Positions 25,661 to 33,136 of a stretch of DNA of 64,000 nt are shown one piece after another. Both the position numbers and the translations under genes were made by a program. A model generated the notes under the pieces. The model searched no databases, had not been told where the DNA came from, and worked only from the letters and a program-made list of their open reading frames with translations. Every line of letters starts with the position of its first letter. Positions within the stretch are counted from its first letter, which is position 1. This stretch comes from Methylocella silvestris BL2. GTDB taxonomy: Bacteria; Pseudomonadota; Alphaproteobacteria; Rhizobiales; Beijerinckiaceae. The DNA is taken from positions 3,437,001 through 3,501,000 of the forward strand of contig NC_011666.1 in assembly GCF_000021745.1 (NCBI RefSeq), written 5' to 3'.

Positions 25661-28084
25661 GTGGACGCCAGAACAGCTAGGTCGTTCATTGTCGCCTCGG
25701 CGGTCGGCGGCGCTGCGATTATCGGCGCGGCTCAAGCCCAGGACGGCGACGGAAACACCCTTGTATTGCCGGACGTTATTGTTGTGTCGCCGACGCCGGT
25801 GCCAGGCGCGAGCAGCATCGACAAAGACAAGGTTCCCGCATTCGTATCGACTGTGACGTCGCAGCAATTCGAGGATAAGAAATCTCCCGCTGTCGCGGAT
25901 GCGATCACGGCCCATGTGCCGGCGGCGATAGGGATCAACGTCGACGGGACCGACCTCTCCCCGGATCTGTTTTATCGCGGCTTCGACACGTCCCGCATAT
26001 CGGGGACGGCGCAAGGACTCGCTGTTTATCAGAATGGCGTGCGCATCAACGAGGCGTTCGGAGACAGCACAAATCTCGATCTTATTTCTCCGATCGCGAT
26101 CGACCGCGTCGACGTCTTTACAAACAATCCGATCTTCGGATTGAACGCGCTCGGCGGCGCCATCAATTTTACGATGAAGAACGGCTTCACCTATCATGGC
26201 GGCGAGGCTCAGGTTCTCGGCGGCTCATACGGGCGCCTTTACGGCAGCGTGCAATATGGCAAGCAGGTCGGCGACTACAGTATTTATTTCGCGACCGACG
26301 CTTTGCGCGATGATGGCTATCGCCCCTTCGGAGCGCAAAATCTGCAACGCGCTTACGCCGATCTCGGCTACCGCACGCAGGATTCCGAATTCCATGCGAT
26401 TGGCGCCTTCAGCCGCACCTGGCTCGGCGTTCAGGGCACCACGCCCCTGGTGCTCGTAGACCAGCAGTATAACTCCGTTTTCACGACGCCGCAGACGACC
26501 AATAATCAGGCGGGTCTGGTTCAGATTACCGGCCGTTTCGACCTGACGCCGACATGGTCCCTGGCGAGCAATTTCTATTACCGTCAGTTCGACCAGTATC
26601 ACGTCGACGGCAACGACGCCGATATCGCGAACTGCGGCGATCAGGGGGGCACGGACGGCAACGCCTGCCTTTCCAACGATGGCGCATTCTTCGGCCACAA
26701 TCCGAACGATTATCAATTCACCAATCACGGCCAGCCGATCCCGTTCCTCGGCGACGACTTCCCCTATGGAACGACCGCCTTCACCGCCACGCATACGCAG
26801 ACATTTGGCGCGCAGGAGCAGCTGACAAACAAGGACAAGCTCTTCGATCACACCAATTATTTTGTTGTCGGCGGCAGCGTCGACCAGAGCTATACGCATT
26901 TCTCGTCGACGACGACGCTCGGTCAGCTTGATCCGAGTTTCCAGAATTTGTTCACGGGCTTTCCGGGCTCGCAAGCCGTTCTCCAGACCGAAGGCAATGT
27001 CGGCTTCGCGCCGGTCTGGGTGCATGGATCGGCGACCTATTTTGGCCTTTTTGCCCTCGACACCCTGAACATCACCAATGAATTCGCCGTAACGGCTGGA
27101 GCAAGGTTCAACGTCGCCAATATCGGGCTTTCGGACGTCAGCGGCCAGTCTCCCGACCTCAACTCCAATGCCAGCTATAATCGCATCAACCCGGTCGTGG
27201 GTTTCACCTACACGGCCTCGCCGGCCTTGACCTTCTATGGCGGCTACTCTGAAGCAAACAGGGCGCCGACGCCGCTCGAAAGCCAGTGCTCCAACCCGGC
27301 GCTGCCTTGCGTTCTCGAGACCGCGCTTGTATCAGACCCGCCGCTGCAGCAGGTCGTCTCGCACACCTTCGAAGGAGGCGCCCGCGGCACGCTGACGATA
27401 CCAAATGGCTACGGCACATTGGTTTACAACGCCGGCGTATTTCATATCACGAGCACCAATGACATCGTCAACGAGGCGAGCGAAATCTCGGGGCAGGGAT
27501 TCTTTACCAATGTGCCGGAAACCTTGCGGCAGGGCGCGGAACTTAGCCTTCAGTATAACTATGGGCCGGTGAGCCTTTACGCCAATTACGCCCATGTTGA
27601 CGCGACTTATCAATTCAACGGCACCTTCTCGTCTCCGAATAATCCTTTCGCTGACGACGACGGTAATATTTTCGTCCGGCCGGGCAATCGCATTCCCGGC
27701 ATTCCGAGCAATCTCGGCAAGTTTGGCGTGACCTATGCCGTGACCCCGCAATTCAAGGTGACGGCGGAGGCGGTCGTCGTCGGGGACCAGTATTACACGG
27801 GCGATGATTCCAATCTCAATCCGAAGCTTCCCGCTTACTATTATGTGAATCTGCGGGCCACATATCAGGCGACCGAGCAAATCCAGCTGTTCGGATTGAT
27901 CAACAATGTGACCAATCACAGATACGCGACATTTGGAACGTTTTACGGTACCGACACGAGCGGCGGGAATGTCAACGCCACTCTGTTCAACAATAATCCG
28001 GAAAATGGCGGCATCGGCGACGCGCGAGCGGTGACTGTGGCGCAACCTCTGTCGGTCTACGGCGGATTCAAAGTTACTTTTTGA
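25661..28084 (+). CDS. TonB-dependent receptor linked to xoxF; candidate metal uptake
   Basis: An outer-membrane receptor of about 807 residues. The preferred start is GTG at 25661: it has GGAAGGAAAG upstream and gives a normal signal peptide (DARTARSFIVASAVGGAAIIGAAQAQ). An open frame continues upstream to 25466 but lacks a signal there. The plug domain has DVIVVSPTPVPG (TonB box region), LFYRGFDTSRISGTAQGLAVYQNGV split across the plug, and LNALGGAINFTMKNG. The barrel closes with VYGGFKVTF, a classical aromatic end. A loop near residue 315-340 is rich in Asp, Asn and Gly with two cysteines. Placement opposite xoxF suggests uptake of lanthanide or a metallophore, as for LutH in Methylobacterium; this is inference. 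Confidence 0.9.
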   Translation: MDARTARSFIVASAVGGAAIIGAAQAQDGDGNTLVLPDVIVVSPTPVPGASSIDKDKVPAFVSTVTSQQFEDKKSPAVADAITAHVPAAIGINVDGTDLSPDLFYRGFDTSRISGTAQGLAVYQNGVRINEAFGDSTNLDLISPIAIDRVDVFTNNPIFGLNALGGAINFTMKNGFTYHGGEAQVLGGSYGRLYGSVQYGKQVGDYSIYFATDALRDDGYRPFGAQNLQRAYADLGYRTQDSEFHAIGAFSRTWLGVQGTTPLVLVDQQYNSVFTTPQTTNNQAGLVQITGRFDLTPTWSLASNFYYRQFDQYHVDGNDADIANCGDQGGTDGNACLSNDGAFFGHNPNDYQFTNHGQPIPFLGDDFPYGTTAFTATHTQTFGAQEQLTNKDKLFDHTNYFVVGGSVDQSYTHFSSTTTLGQLDPSFQNLFTGFPGSQAVLQTEGNVGFAPVWVHGSATYFGLFALDTLNITNEFAVTAGARFNVANIGLSDVSGQSPDLNSNASYNRINPVVGFTYTASPALTFYGGYSEANRAPTPLESQCSNPALPCVLETALVSDPPLQQVVSHTFEGGARGTLTIPNGYGTLVYNAGVFHITSTNDIVNEASEISGQGFFTNVPETLRQGAELSLQYNYGPVSLYANYAHVDATYQFNGTFSSPNNPFADDDGNIFVRPGNRIPGIPSNLGKFGVTYAVTPQFKVTAEAVVVGDQYYTGDDSNLNPKLPAYYYVNLRATYQATEQIQLFGLINNVTNHRYATFGTFYGTDTSGGNVNATLFNNNPENGGIGDARAVTVAQPLSVYGGFKVTF

Positions 28085-28093
28085 ACCTGGTCT

Positions 28094-28119
28094 GCGGCGC
28101 GGCTCTGGGGCCGCGTCGC
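28094..28119 (+). terminator. GC-rich hairpin after receptor gene
   Basis: GCGGCGCGGC (28094-28103) and GCCGCGTCGC (28110-28119) pair at nine of ten positions with a six-base loop, ten bases after the stop codon. There is no T run, so termination may be partial and the kinase gene downstream may be read through. Confidence 0.45.
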
Positions 28120-28199
28120 AATTGCCGTGTTAGAGGGTCTGCGCTCAGTTCGATGTTTAAAGATGTGCTGCGATTGTCTGGCCCGCTCTGAGGCTTTCC

Positions 28200-29561
28200 A
28201 TGTCGATCCAAAGCCGCCTGGTCGCATCCCTTACCATCGTCCTGATTGTGAGCCTCGCCTTTGGCTCTGCGCTCACCTATGAGCATGTCCTCGATAAGGT
28301 TCGCACGGAGATGCAGGCGGCCATGTCGGTCGGCTTGCATACGGCCGGCAACGCCGTCGACGATCGCGAGGAGGCGATTGATCCCGCGAAGCGGCTGCGG
28401 CTGGTCGTTGATGATTTCAACGGCGACCGGCATTTGCGCGCGACGCTTTTCGGGCCTCATGGCGAGGTCCTCGCGCGTTCGCAGTTGCTGGCGCCAGATG
28501 ACCCGGCGCCAAGCTGGTTCTACCGTCTCGTCACAGCGGCAGAGCCGCTGCGGACGCAGCTCGACCTGCCGTTCGCGTTTCATTCCATCGGCGGCATGAC
28601 GCTTGAGGCCGACCCCCATAATGAGGTGGCAGAGGCCTGGAGCGATTTCCGCCTCACCCTGATCATCATGGCGGTTTTCTTTACCCTGGTCCTTGCGCTG
28701 GCGTTCTGGACCATCCGGACGGCGCTGAGCCCGTTGCGCGACGTATGCGACGCCTTTTCCGGGATTGGCGGCGGCGACTATGCGACGCGCGTCGCGCCTT
28801 TGGCTTATCGAGAGCTTGAGCCGCTTCGATACGGATTCAATATCATGGCGGCGCGGCTTGAGGGGATGACCACGCAGAACCGCGCGCTGCATGAGCAGAT
28901 TGTCAATGTGCAGGAGGAAGAGCGCGCGGAGCTGGCGCGCGATCTGCACGACGAGGTCGCGCCGTTTCTATTCTCGGTCGGCGCGGACGCCGCGATGATC
29001 CGGCAGTTTCTTCAGACGGGGATGGGCGACCAGGTCGGCCCCCGCGCGGACGCGATCTCCGACGCGGTGCGTCATATGCAGAGGCATTTAAGGGACGTTC
29101 TGCGCCGCCTTGCCCCCGGCGCCTTGCTGGATCTCGGCCTTGCCGGCGCGATTGACAATCTGATCGGCTTCTGGAAAGCGCGGCGCCCCGAATTATCCTT
29201 CGGCGTAGACGTCACGGAAGAGCGAATAGGGCTGCCGCTCGACGCTGTCGTCTTTCGCGTCGTTCAGGAAAGTCTCAGCAATGCGATACGGCATGGCCAG
29301 CCGGCAAGGATCGATGTGCGGATAAAGATCCTTGAGCAGCGGATCCGAATCGTCGTGGAAGATGACGGCAGCGGCTTTTCGAAGGATCGGGGGCCGAACG
29401 GGTTTGGACTTGCCGGCATGCAGGAGCGTGTCCGTTCGGTCGGCGGAGTTGTGACCATTCGCAATCGCGCATCCCGCCAAGGCGTGATTGTCGAGGCCGA
29501 CATTCCGATTGGCGGTAAATCGAGCCTGGAGCGCTCGGAGGCATCGAGCATTTCGGCATAA
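28200..29561 (+). CDS. HisKA_3 sensor histidine kinase, MoxY-like
   Basis: A 453-residue membrane kinase of the NarX/DegS type. Membrane helices lie at about residues 8-26 and 150-172, enclosing a periplasmic domain of about 120 residues that resembles the LapD/MoxY N-terminal domain. A HAMP-like linker follows (LSPLRDVCDAFSGIGGGDYATRV), then the phospho-accepting H250 in ELARDLHDEVAP and the ATPase boxes VVQESLSNAIRHG, EDDGSGF and GFGLAGMQERV. The kinase follows the receptor by 115 bases on the same strand. No response regulator is adjacent; the LuxR-type regulator at 17826-18446 is the likely partner, as in the Paracoccus MoxXY pair. Confidence 0.9.
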   Translation: MSIQSRLVASLTIVLIVSLAFGSALTYEHVLDKVRTEMQAAMSVGLHTAGNAVDDREEAIDPAKRLRLVVDDFNGDRHLRATLFGPHGEVLARSQLLAPDDPAPSWFYRLVTAAEPLRTQLDLPFAFHSIGGMTLEADPHNEVAEAWSDFRLTLIIMAVFFTLVLALAFWTIRTALSPLRDVCDAFSGIGGGDYATRVAPLAYRELEPLRYGFNIMAARLEGMTTQNRALHEQIVNVQEEERAELARDLHDEVAPFLFSVGADAAMIRQFLQTGMGDQVGPRADAISDAVRHMQRHLRDVLRRLAPGALLDLGLAGAIDNLIGFWKARRPELSFGVDVTEERIGLPLDAVVFRVVQESLSNAIRHGQPARIDVRIKILEQRIRIVVEDDGSGFSKDRGPNGFGLAGMQERVRSVGGVVTIRNRASRQGVIVEADIPIGGKSSLERSEASSISA

Positions 29562-29920
29562 AGGCGCTGGTCGATAAGGGTCCGCCGTCAAACGAGCCAG
29601 ACAGGGACCGCGAGCGCTGTCGGGAGCCAGCGAAAGTCAAGCGGAAGCAGAACTTGCGGCCCTCACGGCGTCAAAGCCAACAGGCCGTTGCTGGCTAATT
29701 TACTTCCTAACCGTAGCAAAGCTTGGGCGCTGTCCAAGCGAAATCTCATGTAAATCACAACCAATACGGGCAAATATTTTTGCAGTGCAGTAAAAATCAA
29801 ATAAAACTGTGCCGCGATGAAACAAAAAGGAACCAGATTAACTTTGGCGACGTTATTGAGCTACTACAACCCGACCGAGTGGGTTTAGAAATATTTATGA
29901 ACCCCTGAAGGGCGGCTTCA
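29562..29920. other. Intergenic region, no gene seen
   Basis: About 360 bases, becoming AT-rich from 29690. I see no conserved gene, hairpin terminator or repeat. Promoter elements for the small membrane protein at 29921 probably lie in the AT-rich part. Confidence 0.35.
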
Positions 29921-30205
29921 ATGTATATTCTCTCACTTGCAGCTTTAATATTTGGAATTATCCTCGGTTGCAATTTTAAAGCCTACATCCTCGTTCCGTC
30001 ATGCGCGCTCGTAGCCATCGCCACGGTCTTGGCCGCCACTTTCGCGGGAGAACGTTTTTCTCACGCTGCATTATACGCCGCGCTCTTTCTGACGCTCCTG
30101 CAGATTGGTTATCTCATCGGAATCGTTGGCTGGTCCACCGCTGCAAAGCTCCAGAGGCGCAGGTCTGAACGAGCATTGCCCGCGCTGAATGCGCCTGCAG
30201 CTTAG
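29921..30205 (+). CDS. Small three-helix membrane protein, function unknown
   Basis: A 94-residue protein with three hydrophobic segments (about residues 3-20, 22-42 and 50-72) and a short basic C-terminal tail with QRRRSERALP. AAGGGCGG lies just before the ATG, and a strong terminator follows, so it looks like a monocistronic real gene. Small proteins of similar build are common in Hyphomicrobiales; I do not recognise a family with a known role. Confidence 0.65.
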   Translation: MYILSLAALIFGIILGCNFKAYILVPSCALVAIATVLAATFAGERFSHAALYAALFLTLLQIGYLIGIVGWSTAAKLQRRRSERALPALNAPAA

Positions 30206-30262
30206 CGGTCAGGCCTCCCGGAGGGGCGCGGCGTTCCCCGACATACCCCATCCCTTTTTGCA

Positions 30263-30292
30263 AAACGGGAGCCGTACAACCGGCTCCCGTTT
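30263..30292 (+). terminator. Strong factor-independent terminator
   Basis: A perfect 12-bp stem (AAACGGGAGCCG / CGGCTCCCGTTT) with loop TACAAC, ending in TTT, lies 57 bases after the small membrane protein gene. Confidence 0.8.
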
Positions 30293-30584
30293 AAGCATTG
30301 CGCGCCCGCCAGCCAAAGCAGCCGGCGCGCGGCCGCGATGCGATAGGGTCCTGGATGGACGGTTTAGGCGAGGTTGGCGCGAATCATGAGGTCATTCGCA
30401 AGCGCTCCGCCGCTGTGCCCGTGAGCGCTGCTGAGCTCAGTCGAGATCAGCCGTCATTTTCGCCGCGTCCGCGAAAAATAGAGCCAAACACGCGCAACTA
30501 ACAACTACGAAGTGCGTTTATTCATCACATATCATGATGACGCCTCGCTCGCAGCGCCTAGGGCCTGCTCGTCGAAAGCTGTCG
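30293..30584. other. Intergenic region, nothing recognised
   Basis: About 290 bases between the terminator and the next small gene. An AT-rich patch at 30480-30540 may hold a promoter. No repeat or gene stands out. Confidence 0.3.
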
Positions 30585-30914
30585 ATGGGAAATAAAATGG
30601 CTCAGGACTTGATCCAATTCATTGCGCGCAAACCGAATTTGGCAATCGACCCCGATTTACAGAGTTACCTTGACGACCATTTGATTCCGGGTTGGCGCCA
30701 GGCTCTCGTCAGCATCGGGATCAAAGCCGAGAATGGCGACGCTGATGCTGCGAAAGTCGCCAGCGCCATGACCGCCTGGGTCGCCGCTTTATGCCGCAAG
30801 CGAAACAGAAAAAGCCGCAGGGCTAAGTTGGTTGGCGCGGGTCTCAACGTGATTTCGATGGCCAAGTTTCAAGCGGCTCGAGTTCTAGTTTCGGAGAGAA
30901 GCCATGCAGTCTAA
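30585..30914 (+). CDS. Hypothetical protein
   Basis: A protein of about 109 residues if started at 30585; ATGs at 30534 and 30597 are alternatives, and none has a strong ribosome-binding site. It is soluble, with an N-terminal MAQDLIQFIARKPNLAIDPD segment, an Ala-rich helix and a very basic patch (CRKRNRKSRRAK). I do not recognise the family. Its end overlaps the next small gene by 11 bases, which argues that both are real and cotranslated. Confidence 0.5.
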   Translation: MGNKMAQDLIQFIARKPNLAIDPDLQSYLDDHLIPGWRQALVSIGIKAENGDADAAKVASAMTAWVAALCRKRNRKSRRAKLVGAGLNVISMAKFQAARVLVSERSHAV

Positions 30915-31098
30915 CCAGCCGACCCGCATCATCATTCCTCTCTCAGCGTTCGACGATGACGCGCGCGACGGCGTGCTGAACGCCTGCATCCGCGATTTCT
31001 GCCGTCTCAGAGGCGTCGCCCGGTCCGAGATCATGCTTCGTGAGGTCATATCGATTTCCGGCGTTGAGACAGCCGAGATCACCATCGCGGCGCATTGA
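30904..31098 (+). CDS. Small hypothetical protein
   Basis: A 64-residue soluble protein (begins MQSNQPTRIIIPLSAFDDDA) with a GGAGAG ribosome-binding site, overlapping the preceding gene by 11 bases. Two cysteines occur in NACIRDFCRLRG. No family is recognised. The good ribosome-binding site and overlap support translation. Confidence 0.55.
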   Translation: MQSNQPTRIIIPLSAFDDDARDGVLNACIRDFCRLRGVARSEIMLREVISISGVETAEITIAAH

Positions 31099-31266
31099 GC
31101 GTCATAGTCATCCAGACGCTGTGGCCGCCTGCCTCCGATGAATTGATCGAGGCGGTCCCGATAAAATGATCTTATCTTGACTGACGGCATTCAGTCCGCC
31201 TAGCGCCGACCTCAAGCGAGGTGAGGCCGCGAAAGCAGGGTGACCGGCTTGCGTCGGCGATATAAA

Positions 31267-31278
31267 GGGTATATGCCC
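31267..31278. promoter_or_regulatory. MarR-type operator before marR gene
   Basis: GGGTATATGCCC, a near-perfect 12-bp palindrome, ends five bases before the ATG of the MarR gene. An almost identical site (GGGTATCTGCCC, 31698-31709) precedes the MFS gene, so both genes probably answer to this MarR protein. Confidence 0.65.
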
Positions 31279-31283
31279 GTATT

Positions 31284-31682
31284 ATGGCTTCGGAATGCTA
31301 CTGCACATCTCTTCGCCGTGCGACGCGAAAGGTCGCCGCGCTCTATGACGCGGCGCTGGAGCCGGTCGGCGTGAACATCGCCCAATTCGCGCTTCTGCGC
31401 TCCGTCGCCCGCAGCGAGCCGGTCGATCTGACCGAGCTTGCCCGGCGCACCGAGCTCGATCGCTCGACGATCGGCCGCAATGTGCGGGTGCTGGAGCGAA
31501 TGGGGCTCCTGCAACTCGGGCGTGGCGAGGATCAGCGAGAGGCGAGCGTGTCGATCACGGAGCACGGGCGCCGCGTGCTGGAGGACGGCGCCCCGCTGTG
31601 GGGCGGCGTGCAGCGCATGCTCGAGGATCGTATCGGTGACGGCGCGGCGCGCGAATTGCGGTCTGTCCTGAACAATCTCTAA
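31284..31682 (+). CDS. MarR family transcriptional regulator
   Basis: A 132-residue winged-helix regulator. The core has VNIAQFALLRSVARSEPVDLTELARRTELDRSTIGRNVRVLERMGLL, with the wing GRGEDQREASVSITEHGRRVL, typical of MarR. Two cysteines near the N-terminus (ECYC) might sense redox state. It lies 45 bases before an MFS transporter gene, and both have the same palindromic operator, consistent with a repressor that regulates itself and the exporter. Confidence 0.9.
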   Translation: MASECYCTSLRRATRKVAALYDAALEPVGVNIAQFALLRSVARSEPVDLTELARRTELDRSTIGRNVRVLERMGLLQLGRGEDQREASVSITEHGRRVLEDGAPLWGGVQRMLEDRIGDGAARELRSVLNNL

Positions 31683-31697
31683 TTTTTGTCCTATTAC

Positions 31698-31709
31698 GGG
31701 TATCTGCCC
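31698..31709. promoter_or_regulatory. MarR-type operator before MFS gene
   Basis: GGGTATCTGCCC, flanked by C and G to extend the symmetry, lies 18 bases before the MFS start and matches the site upstream of marR at 11 of 12 positions. Confidence 0.65.
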
Positions 31710-31727
31710 GCAGACGGAGGCTGAAGA

Positions 31728-33057
31728 ATGACCCTCGCGAATGAGACGCCTGCGCCGCCGCCCGCGGCAACATCGCCCCTGGCGGCGGCGCTTGCGCGGC
31801 GCGGCGTCCACTATGGTTGGGCCGTCGCCGCGGCGACCTTCCTGACGATGCTGGTGACTGCGGGCGCCGTCGGCGCGCCGGGCGTGCTGATCGGGCCACT
31901 GCAAAAGGAGTTCGGCTGGGCGACCGCTGACATCTCCACAGCGCTCGCCGTCCGGCTCATCCTGTTTGGGCTCATTGGCCCCTTCGCCGCCGCTTTTATG
32001 AACCATTTCGGCCTGCGGCGGGTCGCCGCCGCCGCCTTGACGCTGATTGCTGTCGGCGTCCTCGGCTCTTTCGTGATGACAAAGCTTTGGCATCTTCTCT
32101 TGTTTTGGGGCGTGATGGTCGGCGTCGGCACAGGCCTCACCGCCATGGTGTTCGCCGCGACCGTGGCGACGCGCTGGTTTTCGGCCCGCCGGGGGCTGGT
32201 GCTGGGCCTGCTGACCGCCAGCGCCGCGACAGGACAATTGGCGTTCCTGCCGCTGCTTGCCGAGCTCACCGAAACGATCGGCTGGCGCGGCGCGCTCGTC
32301 TTCGTGCTCGCGGCGCTGCTGCTGGCGGCGCTCGCGGCGCTCGTGCTGATGCGCGACTGGCCCGCCGACGTCGGCCTTGCTCCCTATGGGGCGAGCGCCG
32401 TCGTCCCCGCCGCCCGCCGAGCCGGCAAGTCTCGGCTTCATGCTAGCGTCGCCCTTGCTCGCGCTGAAGGAAGCGTCGCGCTCGCACACATTCTGGGTGC
32501 TGTTCGGCGCCTTCTTCGTCTGCGGCGCCAGCACCAACGGCCTCGTCCAGACGCATTTTATTTCACTGTGCGGCGACTATGGCATGGCTGCGGTGACGGC
32601 GGCGAGCGTGCTCGCGATGATCGGCGTGTTCGACTTCGCAGGCACCGTAGGCTCGGGCTGGCTCTCCGACCGCTACGACAGCCGGTGGCTGCTGTTCTGG
32701 TATTATGGCCTGCGCGGCCTTTCGCTGCTGTATCTGCCCTTTACCGATTTCACCTTTTACGGCCTGTCGCTGTTCGCCGTGTTCTACGGCCTTGACTGGG
32801 TCGCGACGGTGCCGCCGACGATCAAGCTCGCGGCGGATCGCTTCGGCGACAAGGCCAACCTCGTCTTCGGCTGGATTTTCGCCGGCCACCAGCTCGGCGC
32901 GGCCTCCGCCGCTTATGGCGCGGGTTTCAGCCGCACCGCTTATGCGAGCTATCTGCCGGCGTTCTTTGTCGCTGGCGCGCTCTGCCTCGTCGCCTCGGGT
33001 TTCGTGCTCACCCTGCGCGACGCCCGCCTGTCGATGCGCGCGCGTGTCGCGGCTTGA
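31728..33057 (+). pseudogene. MFS transporter interrupted by a frameshift
   Basis: Two overlapping frames together encode one MFS transporter of about 440 residues. The first (from the ATG at 31728) carries the N-terminal six helices, with YGWAVAAATFLTMLVTAG and WFSARRGLVLGLLTASAATGQ, up to MRDWPADVGLAPYG. The second resumes with LGFMLASPLLALKEASRSHTFW and runs to 33057 with the C-terminal six helices. The frames join within 32385-32430, where one extra base in a C run (for example CCC at 32413-32415) would explain the break. It is either a recent pseudogene or an error in the sequence. Substrate unknown; MarR control suggests efflux of a small aromatic or drug-like compound. Confidence 0.85.
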
Positions 33058-33075
33058 GGCGGTCCTCAACGCAAA

Positions 33076-33104
33076 GCGGCCCGGAGCGTGAAGCTCCGGG
33101 CCGC
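33076..33104. terminator. Bidirectional hairpin between MFS and aceA
   Basis: A perfect 12-bp stem (GCGGCCCGGAGC / GCTCCGGGCCGC) with loop GTGAA lies between two converging genes. It has an AAATCG flank but no long T run in either direction. Confidence 0.7.
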
Positions 33105-33136
33105 AAATCGCTCGTCTCGATTTTAGAGCCGGCTTG

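Noticed and set aside
28094-28119. Hairpin as an attenuator of the kinase gene
   Set aside because: It lacks a T run and any leader peptide; read only as a possible weak terminator.
31212-32537. Open frame of 441 codons opposite marR and the MFS gene
   Set aside because: It spans two recognisable plus-strand genes and an operator and has low-complexity composition.
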